Both the position numbers and the translations under genes were made by a program. A stretch of DNA of 6,395 nt from Acidobacteriaceae bacterium (lineage in GTDB: Bacteria > Acidobacteriota > Terriglobia > Terriglobales > Acidobacteriaceae): assembly GCA_030838305.1 (NCBI GenBank), contig JAUTWY010000577.1, positions 1-6,395 on the forward strand, in the 5' to 3' direction. The notes below the pieces were generated by a model. That model saw nothing but the letters and a program-made list of their open reading frames with translations, did no database searches and had not been told where the DNA came from. Of this stretch, positions 1 through 4,342 are shown piece by piece. Each line of letters starts with the position of its first letter. Positions within the stretch are counted from its first letter, which is position 1.

Positions 1-417
1 TTCGTTGATTCCAACGTATTTCTTTACGCTATGGACGAGGCGGACCCTAAGAAACAGCAGGCCGCGCGGAACTGGCGCGCAGAATTGTGGAAGAACCGCC
101 TGGGGCGAATCAGCTTTCAGGTGCTCAGTGAGTTCTATGTCAATGCGGTGCGGAAACGTCCAGGAGCTGGCGATGAGGCACGCGCCGAAGTTCGCGATCT
201 GCTGGCATGGAATCCTCTGACGACGGATGCGGCTCTTGTCGAACAAGGATGGAAAATTCAGGACCGCTACCAACTGTCTTATTGGGACGCGCTGATGGTA
301 GCCGCTGCCAAGGCATCCGCTTGCGGCTATCTATTGACCGAAGATTTGCCGGCCGGACAGAAGTTGGATGGAATCGAAGTGTTGAATCCCTTCCTGCGTG
401 GACCCAATTCAATCTAG
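1..417 (+). CDS. PIN-domain ribonuclease, VapC-type toxin-like (5' end outside window)
   Basis: This is probably a Mg2+-dependent single-strand RNase of the PIN superfamily, most like VapC toxins of type II toxin-antitoxin pairs. The frame is open from base 1 and gives 138 visible residues ending in TAG. It begins FVDSNVFLYA, the usual first strand of a PIN domain, so only a few N-terminal residues should be missing. The acidic residues expected of the active site are all present: Asp3 (VDSN), Glu44 (VLSEFY), Asp96 (SYWDALMVAAA) and Asp115 (LTEDL). The visible length fits a complete single-domain PIN protein. The internal ATG at base 31 would remove Asp3, so I reject it as the start. An antitoxin gene, if there is one, would lie to the left of the window; none follows, because the next gene converges on this one. 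The fold assignment is firm. The toxin role is inferred from the family, since some PIN proteins act in RNA processing. Confidence 0.88.
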   Translation, partial: FVDSNVFLYAMDEADPKKQQAARNWRAELWKNRLGRISFQVLSEFYVNAVRKRPGAGDEARAEVRDLLAWNPLTTDAALVEQGWKIQDRYQLSYWDALMVAAAKASACGYLLTEDLPAGQKLDGIEVLNPFLRGPNSI

Positions 418-421
418 TCCC

Positions 422-439
422 AGAATCCCGTCTGATTCT
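422..439. terminator. Small inverted repeat between convergent genes, possible weak bidirectional terminator
   Basis: AGAATC (422-427) and GATTCT (434-439) form a perfect 6-bp stem with a 6-base loop. The repeat sits inside the 27-bp gap between the convergent stop codons of the PIN gene and the CheR-type gene. The position suits a shared terminator. However, the stem is short and AT-rich and has no clear U-tract on either strand, so the call is weak. Confidence 0.25.
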
Positions 440-444
440 TCCGG

Positions 445-1548
445 CTACCGCCCGTACGCCGCGCTGGCTGCCAGCGGCTTCCGGTGAAACGTGTAGCCGT
501 CGAACGTTTCAGAGCGGAAGTTCAGGTTTGAGGTAATGAGCTTTTCCGTCTGGCTTAGGAAAAGGTATCCGCCCGGTTCCAGGTAAAGATGGAGACGTTC
601 GATCAGCGCAATGCGCTGGGCGCGGGAAAAATGCGGCAGGACGTCCATGCAGAAAATGCAATCAAAGCGTCCGATATACCCCGGGCGGGCAAGATTCATG
701 CAGTTGAAAGTCACCAGGCTGCGCAGCCGTGGTTTCACCAACAAGTGCGCGGCACTCTGAGAGCCGCCGGAAGCACCACTCTTTACTAGTCTTGGCGCTC
801 CGTCTTCCGCTTCGTCCGGCGCGATATTTGCCGCAACGGAGGGCGAACTGATCTTCGAGAAATAGCTGCGTATTGTGGCCGGTGGAAGTCCATCGAGAGC
901 AGACTGCCGATACACTCCACGATCGGCGGCTTCGATATTGTGGGGAAGCAAGTCGCTGCCTACGATGTGAACCGATAACGATGAAGTGGGCCTGCCGGAT
1001 TCCTGCGCGGCCGGCGCGCTCTGGGCGATGCCTCCATTACGAGCGGCGGACGTACCATTTCCATTTCCATTTCCATTTGAGTTGCCGCTGTTCACTCCTT
1101 TGCCATTGTTTCCGTTGCTGGCGGATGTATTGCTTAATGCGTCGCAGACCGCCATCGCGATGGTGTAAGCCTCTTCTCCGGTGGAGCAGCCTGCGCTCCA
1201 GATGCGCAGCGGGCTGGGTCCGTCAGCCGACTTGCGGGCGCACAACTGCGGCACCACGTGCCGCGCCAGAGCATTGAGCGCGCCGGGATGGCGAAAGAAA
1301 CCGGTGTTGACATTAATTAAGCCATCGAGCATCGCTGGCAAACTGGAAGGATCCTGGTCAGAAGCCCGAAGACGTTCGAGCAAAGTGGTCGATGATCCAA
1401 GGTTTTGTGCCTCGATATAGTCGGCCACATGTGCGGCCAGCGCGCTGTTCGGACAATCAAGAACGATGCCGGTTTGACGCTCCATTAACAAGCGCAGTTC
1501 CGAGAGCTCGTGTTCGAGGATGGTGCTGGTCGCGATCAATTTATGCAT
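445..1548 (-). CDS. CheR-type chemoreceptor glutamate methyltransferase with low-complexity insertions
   Basis: This is a SAM-dependent methyltransferase of the CheR family, which methylates glutamates on chemoreceptor cytoplasmic domains to set adaptation. It has 367 residues from the chosen ATG. Residues 10-95 match the CheR N-terminal helical domain, ending in NTGFFR (81-86). The SAM-binding motif is IWSAGCSTGEEAYTIAM (116-132). It is followed by the DLL strand (199-201), AADRGVY (207-213), FDCIFC (295-300) and PGGYLFLSQTEKL (325-337). Typical CheRs have about 270-290 residues. The excess lies in an Asn/Gly/Ser-rich insert (about 139-190) and a second insert (about 233-268). The usual CRNVLIYF-like motif reads CMDVLPHF (300-307), so activity or specificity may differ. 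I chose the ATG at 1548 because AAAAGAG lies 5 bases upstream; an in-frame TTG at 1596 is a less likely start. It is the last gene of the minus-strand cluster, 90 bp after its neighbour. Confidence 0.88.
   Translation of the reverse strand: MHKLIATSTILEHELSELRLLMERQTGIVLDCPNSALAAHVADYIEAQNLGSSTTLLERLRASDQDPSSLPAMLDGLINVNTGFFRHPGALNALARHVVPQLCARKSADGPSPLRIWSAGCSTGEEAYTIAMAVCDALSNTSASNGNNGKGVNSGNSNGNGNGNGTSAARNGGIAQSAPAAQESGRPTSSLSVHIVGSDLLPHNIEAADRGVYRQSALDGLPPATIRSYFSKISSPSVAANIAPDEAEDGAPRLVKSGASGGSQSAAHLLVKPRLRSLVTFNCMNLARPGYIGRFDCIFCMDVLPHFSRAQRIALIERLHLYLEPGGYLFLSQTEKLITSNLNFRSETFDGYTFHRKPLAASAAYGR
1055..1078. repeat. Hexanucleotide microsatellite (CCATTT)x4 inside the CheR-type gene
   Basis: Four perfect tandem copies of CCATTT are read on the coding strand as alternating Asn-Gly codons inside the low-complexity insert. 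The unit is six bases, so gain or loss of a copy would change the protein by two residues without a frameshift. The array lies between conserved methyltransferase motifs, in what is probably a surface loop or linker. Confidence 0.85.
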
Positions 1549-1553
1549 AGAAT

Positions 1554-1560
1554 CTCTTTT
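1554..1560 (-). promoter_or_regulatory. Ribosome binding site deciding the CheR-type start
   Basis: The minus strand reads AAAAGAG, then five bases (ATTCT), then ATG. This is a purine-rich Shine-Dalgarno-like stretch at usable spacing. It favours the ATG at 1548 over the in-frame TTG at 1596. Confidence 0.5.
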
Positions 1561-1638
1561 CCCAAGAGCGGCGAGAAAAGCTCGCGCTCGATCCAAGCAA
1601 GCCGCAAATTTCCGAGGGGGAGAATGAATTTTCTCGCA

Positions 1639-2319
1639 TCAGTCGCCTGCCGCAGCAGCGACGCGGTATTTTCCCGAATCCCGTTCCACTTGCTGTGCCA
1701 CTACATTCATTTCCTTTTCTAGCGATGAAAAACGTTGCAGCACCTCGTGGATACGCAGGGTCATGTTGCGAATGGTTTCAATCTGGGCGCGGGCCTGGGC
1801 CGAAAGGCTGCCGGGTTCGATCAGGAGCAGATCGGAATTACCCAGGAGCGAGGTGAGCGCATTATTCAGGCCGTGCCGCATGTCGACGATGTAGCGGCCG
1901 AGCATGGCTTGACGTTCGAGTATGGCACATGTTTCTTCGGCGGCGCGGGCGCGGGCTTCGGCGCCCGCCCGGAGTACGGCCTCAGCCGCCGCCACAATCA
2001 AGATGTTCAGCCAGTTTTCATCGCGACGCAGCACTGAGGTGCGTGGCCAACGCCCCCGCACCAAATGCACGGTAGGGGCATCGTCGCAAACGCAAAATAA
2101 GGGCTGTTGGGTCGAGTGCAGAGGTTCTAGAACCACCGAAAGCAGTTCGCGGCGCAGCGGGCCCACAATCGCAACCGCAAAGTTATCGACACTACACGGC
2201 CAGAGATCCCCTCTCAGCAGCGTAAAAGTTGGGACATGCCGCTCCATCTGCCAGCGCGCGGTGATGCTCCGGGAAAATTCCACATCGTCGGCGATTATGA
2301 GTACGGTCGGATGATTCAC
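1639..2319 (-). CDS. Degenerate receiver-like domain plus histidine-kinase phosphoacceptor (DHp) helix, no ATPase domain
   Basis: This 226-residue protein looks like a two-component accessory factor. Residues 5-115 resemble a response-regulator fold: VLIIADD gives the first strand and the acidic pair Asp11-Asp12. The central strand reads FAVAIVGP (47-54) with no phosphoacceptor Asp, and the usual late Lys is absent near SVLRRDEN (95-102), so this is a pseudo-receiver. An Ala/Glu-rich helix (110-135) leads to a HisKA-like segment with MRHGLNNALTSLLGN (147-161), His149 being the candidate phosphoacceptor, followed by a second helix (about 172-205). The protein stops there, with no N, G1 or G2 box of a HATPase domain. 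The residue after His is Gly rather than the usual Glu/Asp, while Asn is kept at His+4. I infer a phosphotransfer, phosphatase or scaffold role rather than a kinase. The start is GTG, with AAAAGG 10 bases upstream. It lies between the 375-residue gene (97 bp away) and the CheR-type gene. Confidence 0.7.
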   Translation of the reverse strand: MNHPTVLIIADDVEFSRSITARWQMERHVPTFTLLRGDLWPCSVDNFAVAIVGPLRRELLSVVLEPLHSTQQPLFCVCDDAPTVHLVRGRWPRTSVLRRDENWLNILIVAAAEAVLRAGAEARARAAEETCAILERQAMLGRYIVDMRHGLNNALTSLLGNSDLLLIEPGSLSAQARAQIETIRNMTLRIHEVLQRFSSLEKEMNVVAQQVERDSGKYRVAAAAGD

Positions 2320-2329
2320 GTGCCAGTTT

Positions 2330-2335
2330 CCTTTT
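2330..2335 (-). promoter_or_regulatory. Ribosome binding site for the GTG-started receiver/DHp gene
   Basis: The minus strand reads AAAAGG, then ten bases, then GTG at 2319-2317. It supports the GTG as start, because the receiver-like fold begins immediately afterwards (MNHPTVLIIADD) and leaves no room for a later one. Confidence 0.5.
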
Positions 2336-2416
2336 CGTGAAGTCCCGCCTCACTCACGGAATTCATCACTTTTTTGCGACGCTTGTTCGGTACGCCGCCT
2401 TTAACTCCCTGATTTC

Positions 2417-3544
2417 CTATTTCTGATTGCCCGGTTGCGAATCCTCATCCGGATTCCACTCTGGCGCGGCGGCTTCGACTTCGAATTCCGCAACGGACTC
2501 AGCGGCGGCGATTTTGCTTGCCGGCTCGGCTACCACTCGTGGTAAGTGCACGCGCGCCTTCGCTCCGGCGGAAGCTCCGCCTGATGCACCGGCAGACGCA
2601 GCTCGCCCCACCGCTGCTGTGGCAGAGGGGCCGGCCGATCCTCCATCTTCGGAAGCTGAACCGCGACCCAGGGCGGCCTCCACCGAGGCACGCAGATCCA
2701 CCAGCATGCGCAGTGGCTGACCGGAAGAGTACTCAGCCTGGAACATGACTTTCCACGATTGGCAGATCATGCGCAGGCGAAGAATTGGTTCCTGCGCGGA
2801 GAATTGGGCCCGCCGGCAGTCGATCGTTTCGACGCCTTTTTCTTCCAATTCAGTCAAACCGTCCAAAATATTGTTGAGGTCGGCCAGCATGAGGCGGAAG
2901 AAGACTCGCCGCATGAGATACCCAAAACGAGTGAAAGCGATCAATGCAATGGGCAGGTAGAATAGGTCGCCGGCCTGAGCTTTGGCCTTGCGCCCCTGCT
3001 CGAGCACGCCGCCGTGTAAGAGTTCGTTGAGTGATTGGCAGCGCTGCGCGGAATCGAGGACGCGATCGAGCGCGTTCAGCCATACCGGCGGTTTGAGCTC
3101 CACTTTGCCGAGTACCGGCTCCAATCCATTCGCGACGTAAGCCACATCGGCAGAGCCGTCTTCGAGATCGGTGGGCGCGTTCTGGCTGAAATATTGCACC
3201 AGCAGAAAGTCGATTTTGTCGCGCATGCCATCGGTTCGAGTGGTCTTGGCCAGGAAGTGCTGCAGCAGGGCCACTAAACGGGCGGGGTCTACGACCGAAG
3301 TGGTTTGCAGAAACTGCCGCAGTTGGTGGACCTGCAGGCGCTCATCCATCGCGTTCAGCCATTGTTGGGCTTGCTCGACGGACTCGCTCTCCGGCGAGTC
3401 TTCCCCGGCCTCAAGCGCAGGGCACACAGGCACGTCAATGGTGAATTCGCGGGCCAGTTCGGCGTAAATGGGATGCAGACGCCGGGCATTTGACCATATG
3501 GCTGCAAGATTTGGAGTTGCCGATTCAGGCTGCGATGAGGTCAT
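2417..3544 (-). CDS. Unrecognised 375-residue protein, helical core with low-complexity C-terminal tail
   Basis: I do not recognise a family. The protein seems soluble and cytoplasmic, with no signal peptide. A long, mostly helical region (about 10-290) contains an acidic linker (45-60) and amphipathic helices such as VEQAQQWLNAMDERLQVHQL (56-75). A hydrophobic stretch, DLFYLPIALIAFTRFGYLM (193-211), is followed by charged RR and looks like a buried helix more than a membrane span. ADLNNILDGLTELEEKGVET (221-240) could form a coiled coil or helical hairpin. The tail (about 293-375) is rich in Ala, Gly, Ser and acidic residues and looks disordered. Its ATG overlaps the stop of the PilZ-like gene as ATGA, and only a weak GGA lies upstream, which suggests translational coupling. 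A partner role in the same chemosensory or c-di-GMP module is inferred from position alone. Confidence 0.75.
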   Translation of the reverse strand: MTSSQPESATPNLAAIWSNARRLHPIYAELAREFTIDVPVCPALEAGEDSPESESVEQAQQWLNAMDERLQVHQLRQFLQTTSVVDPARLVALLQHFLAKTTRTDGMRDKIDFLLVQYFSQNAPTDLEDGSADVAYVANGLEPVLGKVELKPPVWLNALDRVLDSAQRCQSLNELLHGGVLEQGRKAKAQAGDLFYLPIALIAFTRFGYLMRRVFFRLMLADLNNILDGLTELEEKGVETIDCRRAQFSAQEPILRLRMICQSWKVMFQAEYSSGQPLRMLVDLRASVEAALGRGSASEDGGSAGPSATAAVGRAASAGASGGASAGAKARVHLPRVVAEPASKIAAAESVAEFEVEAAAPEWNPDEDSQPGNQK

Positions 3545-3897
3545 GATTTCACGATCCAGTTGGGAACTGCATTCAGAAAGCGGGCCGCAACGATGGTGGC
3601 CCCAGGAAGGTATTGCACAGCAACCACCGAGGCTTCGGTATCGAGCGAGCCATCCGAGTTGCGCAAGTGCAGGACATCAGCGAACTCCAAAGGCGTAGCG
3701 CAGGCAAACAGAACCTCGCGGCATGTTCCGAATTCGATCACGGTGCTTTCCTGTACTTGCGCGGACCCCAACTGGTTTCCGGTACGCGTAAATTGAACGG
3801 GGATCCGAACCGGCGTAGCTTCAGGGAAGAAGCGGGCCAAGTCAGCAACCGTACTGGTTTGCGCCGTACGCGATCGACCTGTGCCTTGTTGCGCCAA
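3541..3897 (-). CDS. Small PilZ-like protein, probable c-di-GMP or protein-interaction domain
   Basis: This 118-residue protein has the layout of a stand-alone PilZ domain. ATPVRIPVQFTRTG (28-41) resembles the N-terminal Arg-containing segment. A strand series follows, about 50-110, ending VAVQYLPGATIVAARFLN and PNWIVKS, like the closing strand of PilZ. The classical c-di-GMP signature (RxxxR, then D/NxSxxG) is not cleanly present: the second motif position reads IEFGTCREV. It may therefore be a non-canonical PilZ that binds a protein or does not bind the nucleotide. An in-frame TGA at 3901-3903 limits the N-terminus. The earliest start is TTG at 3897, with AAGGGGG eight bases upstream. The ATG at 3904 is out of frame. 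It is the first gene of the minus-strand cluster and overlaps the next gene by four bases. Domain identity is moderate; the gene itself is well supported by the ATGA overlap. Confidence 0.5.
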   Translation of the reverse strand: MAQQGTGRSRTAQTSTVADLARFFPEATPVRIPVQFTRTGNQLGSAQVQESTVIEFGTCREVLFACATPLEFADVLHLRNSDGSLDTEASVVAVQYLPGATIVAARFLNAVPNWIVKS

Positions 3898-3905
3898 CGA
3901 TCATG

Positions 3906-3912
3906 CCCCCTT
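3906..3912 (-). promoter_or_regulatory. Ribosome binding site for the TTG start of the PilZ-like gene
   Basis: The minus strand reads AAGGGGG, eight bases before TTG at 3897. Because a stop codon in the same frame lies at 3901-3903, this purine run is the best support for TTG as the true start of the cluster's first gene. Confidence 0.4.
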
Positions 3913-3936
3913 CCCGGACTCCATCTAGTGCGGTTG

Positions 3937-3976
3937 GGCTCCCCCTCTTCCCGGTTAGGAAGAGCTTCGGGGAGCC
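3937..3976. other. Strong 15-bp hairpin upstream of the PilZ-like gene, possible 5' leader structure
   Basis: GGCTCCCC (3937-3944) pairs with GGGGAGCC (3969-3976). Directly inside it, CTCTTCC (3945-3951) pairs with GGAAGAG (3958-3964), leaving a 6-base loop and a 4-base bulge (CTTC) on one side. The stem has 15 perfect pairs. It ends 39 bases before the TTG start of the minus-strand cluster, so if transcribed it would sit in the 5' leader. No U-run follows on either strand, which argues against a simple terminator. A leader regulatory element or protein-binding structure is an inference. Confidence 0.5.
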
Positions 3977-4113
3977 AGAACACGCGGTTATGTGGGAAAC
4001 AGATGCACGACCGAGACCACTGTACAGAACGGAAGGATTAGTACTCAGGAGCTCTATTTTTCAGCAACTTAAACGGCATAGGTGGGTCATAAGTAATAGC
4101 CGCTGAGCCAACC

Positions 4114-4128
4114 GTCTCAGCATGAGAC
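4114..4128. promoter_or_regulatory. 15-bp palindrome, candidate operator
   Basis: GTCTCA (4114-4119), GCA, TGAGAC (4123-4128) form a perfect dyad with a 3-base centre. The size and symmetry would suit a dimeric regulator site between divergent genes. I recognise no specific regulator motif, and one such palindrome can occur by chance. Confidence 0.25.
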
Positions 4129-4163
4129 AGAATTCTCATCGGGGAGGTTGCAACTGTCGGCAC

Positions 4164-4192
4164 ATGCGAGGTGGGGGACGGGACCCTCGCAT
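4164..4192. other. 8-bp stem with G-rich 13-base loop
   Basis: ATGCGAGG (4164-4171) pairs perfectly with CCTCGCAT (4185-4192) around a G-rich loop. It lies about 150 bp before the FecR/DUF6600-type start and could form in that gene's leader. There is no U-tract and no recognised riboswitch motif. The function is unknown. Confidence 0.35.
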
Positions 4193-4296
4193 CGTACTTA
4201 TGCGGAGTTTAATTCGGGTCTTATCCTTAACTTGTACCAGGTCATAGGTCTGTAGACGTAGTAACCACAAAAGGCATCAAAGTTAGGCAAAGATTC

Positions 4297-4314
4297 CGCG
4301 ACACGGGTTTCGCG
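4297..4314 (+). other. Short leader hairpin before the FecR/DUF6600-type gene
   Basis: CGCGA (4297-4301) pairs with TCGCG (4310-4314) around an 8-base loop, 12 bases before the Shine-Dalgarno-like GAGGGA. It is small, so an effect on translation is only a possibility. Confidence 0.25.
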
Positions 4315-4326
4315 AATACAAAGCTT

Positions 4327-4332
4327 GAGGGA
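4327..4332 (+). promoter_or_regulatory. Ribosome binding site of the FecR/DUF6600-type gene
   Basis: GAGGGA lies 10 bases before the ATG at 4343. That ATG opens a basic n-region and hydrophobic signal peptide, so site and start support each other. Confidence 0.55.
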
Positions 4333-4342
4333 ACAACAACTT

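Larger units (their letters stand above)
3898..4342. other. Divergent intergenic region (445 bp) with several inverted repeats
   Basis: No convincing gene lies here; the open frames are short and have no recognisable content. The region separates the minus-strand cluster from the divergent FecR/DUF6600-type gene, so it should hold both promoters. I cannot name a convincing -35/-10 pair for either direction. It carries four inverted repeats, listed separately. I see no tRNA, no recognised riboswitch core and no U-tract terminator. Confidence 0.6.

Noticed and set aside
140..412. Minus-strand open frame opposite the PIN gene
   Set aside because: It has no recognisable content, and the plus frame carries all four acidic PIN residues.
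873..1277. A 134-codon plus-strand open frame
   Set aside because: It is antisense to the CheR-type gene, crosses the hexamer array to give HFHFHF, and has a Cys/Arg-rich composition with no family resemblance.
2336..2416. Possible terminator between the 375-residue gene and the receiver/DHp gene
   Set aside because: A wobble-containing stem exists near 2377-2399, but the T-run precedes it on the plus strand and reads as A's on the transcribed minus strand, so it does not fit an intrinsic terminator.
3845..3904. Out-of-frame ATG at 3904 on the minus strand, giving a short peptide overlapping the PilZ-like start
   Set aside because: The peptide is only about 20 residues and the purine run is too close for a good ribosome site. 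It could be a leader peptide, but nothing else supports this.
3613..4041. Plus-strand 142-codon open frame running from the PilZ-like gene into the intergenic region
   Set aside because: Its first half is antisense to the PilZ-like gene, whose ATGA overlap with the next gene is good evidence. The translation looks random and no ribosome site is evident.
4227..4256. Possible promoter (TTAACT and TGTAGA, 18-base spacer) for the FecR/DUF6600-type gene
   Set aside because: The -10 matches only three of six consensus bases and the -35 four of six, which is no better than chance in a 445-bp region.
4200..4342. c-di-GMP (GEMM) or other riboswitch before the secreted-protein gene
   Set aside because: Fragments such as AAAGGCA recall riboswitch joints, but the conserved core and paired stems of GEMM are not present in order.
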